From: Rhodobacteraceae bacterium XHP0102
GTDB taxonomy: Bacteria > Pseudomonadota > Alphaproteobacteria > Rhodobacterales > Rhodobacteraceae
Direction of reading: 5' to 3'
Assembly: GCA_025751475.1 (NCBI GenBank)
Contig: JAOWLD010000004.1
Coordinates: 219,566-283,565 of the forward strand
DNA: 64,000 bases
Below are positions 16,989-25,529 of the stretch, in pieces. The position numbers and the translations under genes are program-made. Every line of letters starts with the position of its first letter. Positions within the stretch are counted from its first letter, which is position 1. The notes beneath the pieces are model-generated. The model ran no database searches, was not told the origin of the DNA, and saw only the letters and a program-made list of their open reading frames with translations.

Positions 16989-17137
16989 GCCGCACGCATT
17001 CTGCCCGTTCTTTGGGCAGAGTGATCAAAATTTGCCCAAGACGGCGACAGGGTCTTATGCTGCGGCGCAGAAATGCCGTTGGTTTCATTGTTCCTTCACG
17101 TTGATCTGCTTGTCTGGTCTCAAAGGAGTCTGGGTGT

Positions 17138-17845
17138 ATGTTAGATTGGTTGCTGGGCTATGAGGCGGTTGTTTTTGGCGGATTGGGCAGTTTGGCGGAC
17201 TGCGCGGAGCTTGATCTTGCGGCATGGAACGCGGCATTCCGTATCCACGGAATGGAATGGCATTGGACATGGGATACATATGTCACCCTGACACGCGGTG
17301 AGGGCCACGCCCATTTGGCCGCCGCTTATGCTGCCGTTCAGGGGGAACGGGAACGCGCGGATGCATTGGATGCAACGCATCAAAAAATCTTTGCGGCCAA
17401 GCTTGCGCAGAATATCCACCTGCGCGCGGGTGTGCGCGATGTGTTGCGCGCCACTGTGCAAGGGGGGCGGGCCTTGGGCCTTGTTTCGCGATCCGAGTTA
17501 ATGCCCGTGCGTGCCTTGCTTGGTGCTACGGCCCGCGCGCGGGAGGGAATTTCCTTTGATGCGGTTATTTTGCGCAGTGATGTAAAATCCCATGCCCCAA
17601 GCCCTGAGGCCATGTTGACCTGCCTTGAGCGGCTGTCGGTTGTGCCATCAAAAGCGCTGGCCATTGTGGATCGCGGCTCGGCGGCCTATGCGGCGCAAGC
17701 CGCGGGGTTATCCGCCATAGGCTTCCCCAGTCGTTTGGCCGCTGCTGATGAATTCCCGTCAGACGTGCCGCTGGTGCATATTCTGGATTTAGAGAAAATG
17801 GCAAAGGCGCTGCCTTTGGGCAGGGGCCAACACGCCGCCGAGTAA
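17138..17845 (+). CDS. HAD-like protein lacking catalytic residues
   Basis: A 235-residue protein with the fold pattern of the CbbY/phosphoglycolate phosphatase branch of HAD hydrolases, including a helical cap (about 20-85). The nucleophile motif, normally FDLDGTL, reads FGGLGSL at residues 13-19, so both catalytic Asp are gone. The Lys motif (normally GKPxP) reads HAPSPE. The Ser of motif II (GLVSRS) and one Asp of motif IV (AIVDRGSAA) remain. It is therefore probably a non-catalytic binding or regulatory protein. It is encoded convergently with yebC across a strong terminator. The sequence shows no frame disruption. Confidence 0.75.
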   Translation: MLDWLLGYEAVVFGGLGSLADCAELDLAAWNAAFRIHGMEWHWTWDTYVTLTRGEGHAHLAAAYAAVQGERERADALDATHQKIFAAKLAQNIHLRAGVRDVLRATVQGGRALGLVSRSELMPVRALLGATARAREGISFDAVILRSDVKSHAPSPEAMLTCLERLSVVPSKALAIVDRGSAAYAAQAAGLSAIGFPSRLAAADEFPSDVPLVHILDLEKMAKALPLGRGQHAAE

Positions 17846-17853
17846 GGTGCGAG

Positions 17854-17884
17854 AAAAGGCTGGCACCTGTGCCAGCCTTTTTTC
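17854..17884. terminator. Bidirectional rho-independent terminator
   Basis: A perfect 12-bp stem, AAAAGGCTGGCA paired with TGCCAGCCTTTT, with loop CCTG, has an A-run on one side and a T-run on the other. It serves both the HAD-like gene (plus) and yebC (minus), which converge on it. Confidence 0.9.
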
Positions 17885-17904
17885 AATTTCTCAAACACCA
17901 AGGA

Positions 17905-18645
17905 TCAAAGTTGATCCATAATCGCATCGGGAATTTCAAAATTTGCGGTGACATTTTGAACGTCGTCATCATCTTCAAGGGCGTCAATCAGCTTCATCAG
18001 TTTTTGCGCGCCCTCTAGATCAAGGGTTGTGGTGGTCTGTGGGCGCCATACCAATTTGGTGCTTTCAGATTCACCTAAATGCGCCTCCAATGCGGTTGAG
18101 ACATCAGAAAGATCACTGTCGGCACACCAGATGATATGCCCATCTTCGCTGCTCTCTACATCCTCCGCGCCCGCTTCAATCGCGGCCATCATCACGCTGT
18201 CGGCATCGCCTGCGGAGGCGGGATAGCTGACTTGGCCCTTGCGATCAAACATGAAGGATACGGAGCCCGTTTCGCCCAAATTCCCGCCATTTTTACTGAA
18301 TGTGGAGCGGACATTTGACGCGGTGCGATTGCGGTTATCTGTCATCGCCTCAACGATCACCGCCACCCCTTCTGGGCCATAGCCTTCGTAGCGGATTTCT
18401 TCGTAATTTTCCGCATCGCCGCCTTGCGATTTTTTGATCGCGCGTTCGATCACATCTTTCGGGACAGAGCTGGATTTGGCTTCCTTGACGGCGAGGCGCA
18501 AACGGGGATTTTTGTCAGGATCGGGGTCACCCATTTTTGCGGCAACCGTGATTTCCTTTGCCAATTTGGAAAACAGCTTCGAGCGCAGCTTATCCTGTCG
18601 CCCCTTGCGATGCTGAATATTTGCCCATTTTGAATGGCCTGCCAT
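17905..18645 (-). CDS. yebC: YebC/PmpR-family regulator (translation-linked)
   Basis: A 246-residue YebC protein, beginning [18 protein letters not shown], as in nearly all members. The family was described as transcriptional regulators; recent work links it to relief of ribosome stalling at proline stretches. Further blocks are [17 protein letters not shown] and [19 protein letters not shown]. Full length. A single-gene unit ending at the shared terminator. Confidence 0.95.
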   Translation of the reverse strand: MAGHSKWANIQHRKGRQDKLRSKLFSKLAKEITVAAKMGDPDPDKNPRLRLAVKEAKSSSVPKDVIERAIKKSQGGDAENYEEIRYEGYGPEGVAVIVEAMTDNRNRTASNVRSTFSKNGGNLGETGSVSFMFDRKGQVSYPASAGDADSVMMAAIEAGAEDVESSEDGHIIWCADSDLSDVSTALEAHLGESESTKLVWRPQTTTTLDLEGAQKLMKLIDALEDDDDVQNVTANFEIPDAIMDQL

Positions 18646-18724
18646 GGCGTGCGTCCTTGTTCGTGAAACTCGCGCGCGGTTTTAGCCCTGTGGCCCAGAT
18701 TGCGCAAGCAGGGCTTTGTGCGTG

Positions 18725-19126
18725 TCACTCCACTGGGCGCGGCGAGACAAATTCGTAGATCTGGCCGTTTGGGTCCGTGATGGTGACGCTGGCTACGGGT
18801 GGCAATTCTGCGTCAGGGGCGATCGCTTTGACCACCAATTCAACCACGCGGCGCAAAATATTGCTGCGCGGATCAATCTCCACCAAATAGCGATAGCCCG
18901 CGGGGCAGCCATCCAATGTGCCTTCCCAAATGCTGACGCCCGTTTGCGGGGCGGTCGCGGTGCATTGGGTTGCATCACTCATCCGAACCTCAAGCGCGCC
19001 TTGTGACAGGCGGATATCGCGTGGGGCAGGGAGTGTATTCAGCGCTGCGCAGGCCGAGAGCGTCAGGATGAGTGCGGCAAGGATCGGTGCAACCGGGGCA
19101 GCGGTGCGGGATATGGGGCGAGGCAT
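18725..19126 (-). CDS. Predicted lipoprotein, conserved hypothetical
   Basis: A 133-residue lipoprotein: Arg-containing N-terminus, hydrophobic stretch and lipobox LSAC at about 22-25. The mature part has two more Cys (TQCTAT and DGCPAG) that could form a disulphide, and ends in a beta-rich segment. I start at 19126 because AAGG sits nine bases upstream; the in-frame ATG three codons earlier directly follows AAGG. No known function. It lies 13 bases downstream of the SLC13 permease gene on the same strand, so the two are probably co-transcribed. Confidence 0.7.
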   Translation of the reverse strand: MPRPISRTAAPVAPILAALILTLSACAALNTLPAPRDIRLSQGALEVRMSDATQCTATAPQTGVSIWEGTLDGCPAGYRYLVEIDPRSNILRRVVELVVKAIAPDAELPPVASVTITDPNGQIYEFVSPRPVE

Positions 19127-19139
19127 GGGGATCATCCTT

Positions 19140-20921
19140 TCAGAGGGGCCAAATCAAAGGAATGGTCAAACAGACCACGACACCAAGAGACAGATTTAAA
19201 GGGATACCGACTTTGAGGTAATCGGTAAAGCGATAGCCCCCTGGACCATAGACCAACATATTGGTCTGATACCCAATCGGCGTGGCAAAACAGGCTGAAG
19301 CCGCAATCATCACCGCAACGACCAAGGGGCGAGGGTCGACCCCCATCGCTTGGGCCAAGGCAATGGCAATCGGTGCCATGATGACCGCGATGGCGTTGTT
19401 TGAGACAAGTTCGGTCAGCACCGTTGTCATAAAATACACCGACCAGATCAGAACCACGGACGGTAGGCCCTCCAACCACGGTGCAAGGCCCCCAACCAAA
19501 AGCTCAATCGCGCCCGTATGCTCAAGCGCTGCTCCCATCGCCAGCATGGCAAAAATAAGGGCAAGCAAGCGCCCCTCGATAAAGGAAAATGCCTCTTCTG
19601 CATCAATGCAGCGCGCGATCAAAACCACGGCCATGGCAAGCACCGCCAAAGGCAAGATGGGGGCCACGTCAAATGCCGCAAGCACCACGATCCCCATCAT
19701 CGCCAAAAGCGCAATGGGCGCTTTTTCACGGCGATAGGGGCGCTCGGATGGGGTGGAGACGTCCACCATATCCATGTCGGCGGCCAAGCGTTGAATATCG
19801 GCAGGATCCCCCTCAAGCAGCAAGGTGTCGCCAACCTGCACAACCAAATCGTCCAATTGCCGCCCGATGTTCTGATTTCTGCGATGCGCCGCCAAGGGGT
19901 AGACCCCGTAACGCCGCCGCAGACGCATTGACCCAAGCGAACGTCCGATCATGCGGCACCCAGGCGTGATCAGAACCTCGACCGTTGTTGTCTCGACCGA
20001 GGACAGCTTGTCGATGGTGCGCAGATCCTTGGAGTTTTGCATCCCCAGCAATTCTGTCATTTCTGTGCGCAGCACCACCCGATCGCCCAATTGAAGGACA
20101 ACAGCATCCATATTGCGTCTCAGAGATGCATCCCCTCGCAACACGTCAATCAGACGCACACCATCGCGGGCGAACAGATCCACATCCGTCACCTTCTGGC
20201 CGATCAGGGCGCTGTCCTCGGGAATGGCGACTTCGGTGAAGAATTTCATCTTCGCGCGGTTGCCCCCCAACAGGGTCGCCATGGAGGCACGATCAGGCAA
20301 CAAATGACGCCCGATCAGCGCCAAATAAAGCATCCCCCAACCCACGACCACGAGGCCAATGGGGGTGATTTCAAAAATGCTAAAGGGTTCAAGGCCTTGG
20401 TCACGGGCGACACCATCCACCAAAAGATTGGTCGAGGTTCCGATCAAGGTCAGCGTGCCCCCCATGATTGCGGCATAAGACAGGGGGATCAGCAGTTTGG
20501 AGGCTGATTTGTTCAGGATCTTCGCAACCTGCACGAAAACGGGGATCATGATCACCACAATCGGTGTGTTGTTGACGAAAGCCGAGGCCAGTGCAGCAAA
20601 GCCCAGCAACAACATGACGGCCAGTTTCGGGTGGGTTTTCGCGGTGCTTTCGGCCAAGCGCGTCACCCGATCCAGGGAACCCGTGCGCACCAATGCCCCC
20701 ATCACCACAAACATTGCCGCAATCGTCCAAGGGGCGGGATTTGAGAGCACCGCAACCCCCGCATCATAAGGCAATAACCCTGTGATCAGCAGCACCCCAA
20801 CCGCGCCAATCGCCACCACCTCGGTCGGATAGGTTTCGCGCAGAAACAGGGTGAACATCCCCAATAGAATAATCAGGGTTGTGATGGCCTCGCCTGTTGC
20901 CGTTAATCCCAGATCTAGCAT
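19140..20921 (-). CDS. SLC13-family permease with TrkA-C domains
   Basis: A 593-residue inner-membrane protein with two blocks of helices (about 1-190 and 380-593) flanking a cytoplasmic region with two RCK_C/TrkA-C domains (about 205-370; LIGQKVTDVDLFARDG and MIGRSLGSMRLRRRYGVY begin them). FVNNTPIVVIMIPV and LIGTSTNLLVDG are the SLC13/DASS signature motifs (sodium-coupled anion binding). Relatives carry sulfate, dicarboxylates or other anions. The start at 20921 places the first helix properly; a 64-residue N-terminal extension would be Arg-rich and unlikely. Confidence 0.9.
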   Translation of the reverse strand: MLDLGLTATGEAITTLIILLGMFTLFLRETYPTEVVAIGAVGVLLITGLLPYDAGVAVLSNPAPWTIAAMFVVMGALVRTGSLDRVTRLAESTAKTHPKLAVMLLLGFAALASAFVNNTPIVVIMIPVFVQVAKILNKSASKLLIPLSYAAIMGGTLTLIGTSTNLLVDGVARDQGLEPFSIFEITPIGLVVVGWGMLYLALIGRHLLPDRASMATLLGGNRAKMKFFTEVAIPEDSALIGQKVTDVDLFARDGVRLIDVLRGDASLRRNMDAVVLQLGDRVVLRTEMTELLGMQNSKDLRTIDKLSSVETTTVEVLITPGCRMIGRSLGSMRLRRRYGVYPLAAHRRNQNIGRQLDDLVVQVGDTLLLEGDPADIQRLAADMDMVDVSTPSERPYRREKAPIALLAMMGIVVLAAFDVAPILPLAVLAMAVVLIARCIDAEEAFSFIEGRLLALIFAMLAMGAALEHTGAIELLVGGLAPWLEGLPSVVLIWSVYFMTTVLTELVSNNAIAVIMAPIAIALAQAMGVDPRPLVVAVMIAASACFATPIGYQTNMLVYGPGGYRFTDYLKVGIPLNLSLGVVVCLTIPLIWPL

Positions 20922-21000
20922 CGCGGCCCTCGTTGATGCAGGCACATAGACGCCCGCGTATACCCCATCTTCCCTATCTGTTTGGGCTTGTGCAAGCGGT

Positions 21001-21816
21001 CTATGCGGGTTCCGTCTGAGACAGCTTGCCACCGATGCGAACAGGTTTCGCCAAAAGCGCACGTCCCGTGCGCTCATCGGTCTCGACATAGACCCCTGAA
21101 AGGGTCGCCTCACCTAAGGCGGGGCTAAAGCGGTCCTTTGGGATATGGGTCAGGAAGCGGCGCAAAGGCTCCGCCTTGTCCATGCCGATGACACTGTCAT
21201 AATCGCCGCACATACCTGCATCGGTTTGATAGGCGGTGCCGTTTGACAGGATCATCGTATCGGCGGTTGGCACATGGGTATGTGTGCCAACCACAAGGCT
21301 TGCGCGGCCATTGCAATAATGACCCATGGCCATTTTCTCGGATGTGGCTTCGGCGTGGAAATCAACGATCACAGCTTGCACCATGCCGCCCAATGGATGC
21401 GATTTCAGGATGGGGTCCAGCGCTGAAAACGGATCATCATAGGGGTGTTTCATAAACACTTGCCCCAAGGCCTGCGCGACCAAGACTTTGCGCCCGCCTG
21501 TGGCGTTGAAAATACGTGCGCCCTGACCTGGGGCGGCTTTCGAGATATTGAGCGGGCGGATCACGCGCGGCTCATTTTCGATGAAGCCAAACATATCTTT
21601 TTGGTCAAAGGCATGATCGCCTAGCGTGATACAATCGGCGCCCGCGTCCAGCAGTTCCTTGGCGTGCCCCCCAGACAACCCCATGCCCGAGGTCGCATTC
21701 TCGCCATTCACCACCACAAAATCGAGTTTCCACGTCTCGCGCAAACGCGACAAATGGGTGGCGATGGCGGCGCGCCCTGCGCGGCCCATCACATCTCCAA
21801 GGAAAAGGCATTTCAT
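21001..21816 (-). CDS. YmdB-type metallophosphoesterase (TIGR00282)
   Basis: A 271-residue metallophosphoesterase of the YmdB family (2',3'-cyclic nucleotide phosphodiesterases, reported to affect RNA and biofilm regulation in Bacillus). The opening MKCLFLGDVMGRAGR carries the metal ligand Asp; VVNGENATSGMGL, TLGDHAFDQKD, VDFHAEATSEK and VGTHTHVPTAD supply further ligands. The ATG at 21816 begins directly with the motif; an upstream start adds 12 residues. It follows fthC after ten bases on the same strand, so the two probably form an operon. Confidence 0.9.
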   Translation of the reverse strand: MKCLFLGDVMGRAGRAAIATHLSRLRETWKLDFVVVNGENATSGMGLSGGHAKELLDAGADCITLGDHAFDQKDMFGFIENEPRVIRPLNISKAAPGQGARIFNATGGRKVLVAQALGQVFMKHPYDDPFSALDPILKSHPLGGMVQAVIVDFHAEATSEKMAMGHYCNGRASLVVGTHTHVPTADTMILSNGTAYQTDAGMCGDYDSVIGMDKAEPLRRFLTHIPKDRFSPALGEATLSGVYVETDERTGRALLAKPVRIGGKLSQTEPA

Positions 21817-21826
21817 AACAAAACCC

Positions 21827-22420
21827 CTAGTCCCCTTTGCCTCCATGCGCAAGCGCGGGGTGATGGATCGCGGCCTCGGTCACGACAAGATCCAGCGGTT
21901 GGTCGGTTGCCTCGGTGGGCAGGTGAGGCAGTCTTTGCGCCTCATAGGCCAGACCGATGGCGCGCAATCGGGGGTTGGCCGCGCGCAGCTGTGCAAGGCT
22001 GCGATCATAAAACCCGCCCCCATATCCAAGGCGTTGGCCATGAGGGTCAAAGCCAACCAATGGAACAATCAAGATGTCGGGAGACACGGCCGCGCCATCG
22101 GGTGGAATTTTGGCGCCGAATTCTCCAACGATCAACGGCCCGTTATAGACCCATGCGCGAAACAGCAGCGGTCTGTCTTTGGCCAAAATCACAGGCAGGC
22201 ATAACTGATTGTCTTGCGCCAGCACTTCCATGGCGGGGCGTGGGTCGATCTCTGTGCGGATCGGCATATAGCCTGCGATGATCTGGCCAGTTACAGGTCC
22301 AATGGCCTGCAACAGATGCGCCGTTGCCATGTCAGGCGCAGCCCCGAATGTATCATGCGCTTCTTTTCGTGCAGCAAAGGCCGTTTTGCGCAGCTGTGTT
22401 TTATCTTCGGGGCGCGTCAT
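21827..22420 (-). CDS. fthC: 5-formyltetrahydrofolate cyclo-ligase
   Basis: A 197-residue enzyme (YgfA/MTHFS) that converts 5-formyl-THF to 5,10-methenyl-THF with ATP. The C-terminal signature LIVPLVGFDPHGQRLGYGGG (ATP/Mg-binding glycine motif) is clear, as are FAARKEAH and AGYMPIRTEIDP. In many bacteria the 6S RNA gene precedes this gene; here only 114 bases separate it from the divergent VOC gene, too few for a 6S RNA. Confidence 0.93.
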   Translation of the reverse strand: MTRPEDKTQLRKTAFAARKEAHDTFGAAPDMATAHLLQAIGPVTGQIIAGYMPIRTEIDPRPAMEVLAQDNQLCLPVILAKDRPLLFRAWVYNGPLIVGEFGAKIPPDGAAVSPDILIVPLVGFDPHGQRLGYGGGFYDRSLAQLRAANPRLRAIGLAYEAQRLPHLPTEATDQPLDLVVTEAAIHHPALAHGGKGD

Positions 22421-22534
22421 GATCTTTGCCTCTTGTCTTTGCCAAGAATTCTGCTTTTCACCTATAGCATAGAAGCGTGGGGTGCGCAGAAATGGCCCCC
22501 CGCGACCCTAAACTGGCATAAAGGCGACCATGTT

Positions 22535-23149
22535 ATGATGGTATTAGATCACGTGGCGATTGCAGCCGAAGACTTGGCAAGCGCTGAGGCGGCATTGACC
22601 GCGACCCATGGCCTGCGGTTTCAAGGCGGCGGGCAGCATATGGATATGGGCACGCACAATCGCCTCATCGGGCTTGGGCCAGCGGAATATCTGGAATTGA
22701 TCGCGCCATGTCCCGATATCCCTGCGCCCGCGCAACCGCGTTGGTTTGACCTTGATCGATTTTCGGGTGCGCCACGGGCGCGCGCGTGGGTTTGTGCCGT
22801 TGCTGATCTGGATGCTGCTTTGGCGCAGATACCCTTTACGGTGGGCAAAATCTGGAATTTGGGGCGGGGGGATTTGCGTTGGCGCATGACGATACCCGAG
22901 AATGGCATCTTGCCCTTTGACGGGCTTTTCCCGGCCTTGATTGAATGGCAGTCAGGCGGTCATCCTGCCGCGCGCTTGGATGAGGTGAACACGCGCCTGA
23001 GCGCAGTCGCCTTGGAAACACCGCAGGCGGAGGCGCTGCGCCGCGCACTGGCCCCGATGTTCAACGATGCGCGCCTGACCATTTCACATGGTGCAGTTCC
23101 TAAGATTTCCGTAACCCTTGGAACCGACACTGGTGTTGTGGTTTTGTAG
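22535..23149 (+). CDS. VOC-superfamily protein (glyoxalase-like domain)
   Basis: A 204-residue protein with paired beta-alpha-beta units of the vicinal-oxygen-chelate fold. LDHVAIAAEDLASAEAAL opens the first; GTHNRLIGLGPAEYLELIAP supplies His and Glu that could bind metal. It resembles the Glyoxalase_3-type proteins of unknown substrate. Either of two adjacent ATG codons (22535, 22538) may be used. It is followed after 18 bases by a GNAT acetyltransferase gene, so they may be co-transcribed. Confidence 0.8.
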   Translation: MMVLDHVAIAAEDLASAEAALTATHGLRFQGGGQHMDMGTHNRLIGLGPAEYLELIAPCPDIPAPAQPRWFDLDRFSGAPRARAWVCAVADLDAALAQIPFTVGKIWNLGRGDLRWRMTIPENGILPFDGLFPALIEWQSGGHPAARLDEVNTRLSAVALETPQAEALRRALAPMFNDARLTISHGAVPKISVTLGTDTGVVVL

Positions 23150-23167
23150 CCAGGACATTCACCGATC

Positions 23168-23647
23168 ATGCCCCCCGACATTATCGCAGCGCGTTTGGAG
23201 CATATGCCCTCGATCCTCGAGATATGGAACCACGTGATCCGCGACACCGCCTACACATTCACAAGCACGCTGAAAACCACCGAAGATGTGGAGCATATCC
23301 TGACGGATCACTGCGCGCTGGTGATGGTGGATGGGGGGCGGGTGATTGGTTTTGCCCGTTTTGGCCCCTTTCGCGGTGGCGATGGCTATCGGTTTGTCGC
23401 AGAGCATACCATCTTGATGGCGCCCTCCGCGCGCGCCCGTGGCCTTGGAGGGCAACTTCTGCGCGCGCTTGAGGCTGAGGGCCGGACAGCGGGCATTGTG
23501 CGTTTTGTCGCGGGTATCGGGGGCGAGAATGACATCGCGCAGAAATTCCATAAGGCCATGGGATATGTCGAAACAGGCCGTATGCCGCGCATGGGCTGGA
23601 AGTTTGAGCGCTGGCACGATCTGGTTTTGATGCAAAAAGATCTTTAG
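23168..23647 (+). CDS. GNAT N-acetyltransferase (phosphinothricin/amino-acid type)
   Basis: A 159-residue acetyltransferase. The pattern ILEIWNHVIRDTAYTFTS at the N-terminus and the acetyl-CoA loop APSARARGLGGQLLRAL near 85-101 place it close to the Pat/MnaT (YncA) group that acetylates L-amino acids or analogues such as phosphinothricin or methionine sulfoximine. HKAMGYVETGRMPRMGWKF is the usual late block. Actual substrate unknown. Confidence 0.85.
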   Translation: MPPDIIAARLEHMPSILEIWNHVIRDTAYTFTSTLKTTEDVEHILTDHCALVMVDGGRVIGFARFGPFRGGDGYRFVAEHTILMAPSARARGLGGQLLRALEAEGRTAGIVRFVAGIGGENDIAQKFHKAMGYVETGRMPRMGWKFERWHDLVLMQKDL

Positions 23648-23707
23648 CCGCGCAAAACCTGTGAAAAAACTCTGACAAGCCCTGTAAAAAAGGCTAGGTC
23701 TGCCCCT

Positions 23708-24400
23708 ATGTCGATCTGGGCCAAAATATCTGAGGTCGTTTCCGCCCTCGCCCGCGGCGAAAGCCTCTCAGTTTTGTTCGAGCGGTTGCGCCGTCCGCCC
23801 GAGCGCAGTGTGGCCTTTACAATCGCCGTGATTGCCCTTGGCGCAAAAATGGCCAAGGCCGATGGACAGGTCACCCGCGATGAAGTGGCCGCCTTTCGGC
23901 AGGTCTTTCATATTCCCGCCGCCGATACGGCCGCTGCGGCGCGTGTCTTTAACCTTGCCCGTGAAGATGTTGCAGGGTTCGAGGTATATGCTCGGCGCAT
24001 TGCCCGTATGTTCAAACCCGCCGCGCCGATCTTGGAGGATTTGTTGGCGGGTCTCTTTCATATCGCCCAAGCGGACGGCCATTATCACCCCGCTGAGGAT
24101 GAATTCTTAGAACAAGTGGCTGAGATTTTTGGCATCACGCCTGTGCGCTTTGCGGGGTTGCGCGCCACTTTTATCCCTGACGCGCCGCAAGACCCCTATG
24201 CCATTTTGGGCCTGTCGCATGGCGCCACCGCCGAGGAGGTTCGCGCCCGCTATCGCGCTTTGGTGCGCGAAAACCACCCCGACCAAATGCAAGCGCGCGG
24301 CGTTCCGCCCGAAGCCGTTAATCTGGCCGCGCATAAAATGGCCGCGATCAACCGCGCCCATGATGAGATCACCAAGCCGTTGCACAAAACTGGGGTTTGA
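23708..24400 (+). CDS. TerB/DjlA-like protein with C-terminal J domain
   Basis: A 230-residue protein with an N-terminal TerB-like helical domain (about 30-145; KMAKADGQVTRDEV and HIAQADGHYHPAEDEF are paired acidic loops) and a C-terminal J domain (about 165-228; DPYAILGLSHGATAEEV, HPD in RENHPDQM). J domains stimulate Hsp70 ATPase. The layout is that of DjlA without its membrane anchor, common in Rhodobacterales. Its stop directly abuts the ATG of the next gene. Confidence 0.88.
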   Translation: MSIWAKISEVVSALARGESLSVLFERLRRPPERSVAFTIAVIALGAKMAKADGQVTRDEVAAFRQVFHIPAADTAAAARVFNLAREDVAGFEVYARRIARMFKPAAPILEDLLAGLFHIAQADGHYHPAEDEFLEQVAEIFGITPVRFAGLRATFIPDAPQDPYAILGLSHGATAEEVRARYRALVRENHPDQMQARGVPPEAVNLAAHKMAAINRAHDEITKPLHKTGV

Positions 24401-25438
24401 ATGCGCCTTGTCACCTATAATGTCGAATGGTTTGACGCGCTTTTTGCCGATGACGGAAGCCTGTATGAGGATGGCGCTTGGTCCGCGCGCCGTGATGTGA
24501 CGCGCGCCGCACAACTTGGCGCTTTGGGATATGTTTTTGCGGCCATGGACGCCGATGCCGTGATGGTCATCGAAGCGCCCGACAGCAAGAAATCCCGCGA
24601 TACGGTGCGTGCATTGGAAAATTTCGCAGCGCGGTTTGATCTGCGATGCCGAACGGCGGTGCGCGGGTTTGCCAATGACACGCAGCAGCAAATCGCGCTG
24701 CTCTATGATCCCGATATCATGACGGCACATCACGACCCCCAAGGCGAGGTTGCGGGGCATTCAGGCGGCAAAGGGTGGCAGGACGCCCCGCGATTTGACG
24801 GTAAGTTTCGCATTGATCTCGATGTTGATGCGCGCGAGGATTTGGTGCAATTTTCCAAACCGCCCCTCGAGCTGTCGGTTGAGACGAAAATGGGCAATAT
24901 GCGCTTGATTGGGGTGCATATCAAATCCAAAGCCCCCCATGGTGCCCGCACCCCTGAGGAGGTGATGCGCCTTGCGATTGCCAATCGGCGCAAACAATTG
25001 GCGCAGGCGATTTGGCTGCGCGCCCGGGTTGATCACCATCTGGCCGCAGGTGATCCACTGGTTGTGATGGGGGATTTTAATGATGGTCCAGGCTTGGATG
25101 AATATGAAAAACTGTTTGGCCGCTCTTCGGTTGAGATCGTGATGGGATGTGAGCGAACCTCCGAAGAACAGTTGTTCGACCCGCACGCGGCCCGTGCCTT
25201 GCAAAGCCTGACCGCGGCCAGCCAGACCAGCGCGCGGTTCTATATCCATGAGGAGAAGCGCTACCTCTCGGCGCTGCTTGACTACATCATGGTCAGTCCT
25301 GATTTGCGTAAAAAAGGGGGGGCTTGGCGTATCTGGCACCCTTTTGAGGATGCGGCCTGTTACCATGACCCAAAACTGCGCTCAGCGCTTTTGACCGCTT
25401 CCGATCATTTCCCCGTGGTCACGGATTTGGTGATCTAA
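24401..25438 (+). CDS. Endonuclease/exonuclease/phosphatase-family protein
   Basis: A 345-residue member of the EEP (DNase I-like) fold. RLVTYNVEWFDALF gives the Asn motif, VMVIEAPDSKK the metal-binding Glu, MRLIGVHIKSKAP the His, VVMGDFNDGPGLDEYE the Asp/Asn pair, and TASDHFPVVTDLVI the final catalytic His. All catalytic residues are therefore present. Substrate (nucleic acid, phosphoinositide or other phosphodiester) unknown. Translation is probably coupled to the TerB-J gene, with no bases between stop and start. Confidence 0.85.
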   Translation: MRLVTYNVEWFDALFADDGSLYEDGAWSARRDVTRAAQLGALGYVFAAMDADAVMVIEAPDSKKSRDTVRALENFAARFDLRCRTAVRGFANDTQQQIALLYDPDIMTAHHDPQGEVAGHSGGKGWQDAPRFDGKFRIDLDVDAREDLVQFSKPPLELSVETKMGNMRLIGVHIKSKAPHGARTPEEVMRLAIANRRKQLAQAIWLRARVDHHLAAGDPLVVMGDFNDGPGLDEYEKLFGRSSVEIVMGCERTSEEQLFDPHAARALQSLTAASQTSARFYIHEEKRYLSALLDYIMVSPDLRKKGGAWRIWHPFEDAACYHDPKLRSALLTASDHFPVVTDLVI

Positions 25439-25529
25439 GCGCAGGAAAATGTGCCTTAGGGGTTGAGGGTGCGGGCTTTGCACCGCATATCTTGGGAAAG
25501 AGATGTCACATTTGATCAAAGGCCACGCC

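Noticed and set aside
17000..17020. Hairpin TCTGCCC/GGGCAGA after the EamA transporter gene
   Set aside because: A 7-bp stem with a 7-base loop but no T-run follows, so I do not call it a terminator.
22421..22534. 6S RNA in its common place upstream of fthC
   Set aside because: The gap to the divergent VOC gene is only 114 bases, too short for a 6S RNA, and shows no long stem.
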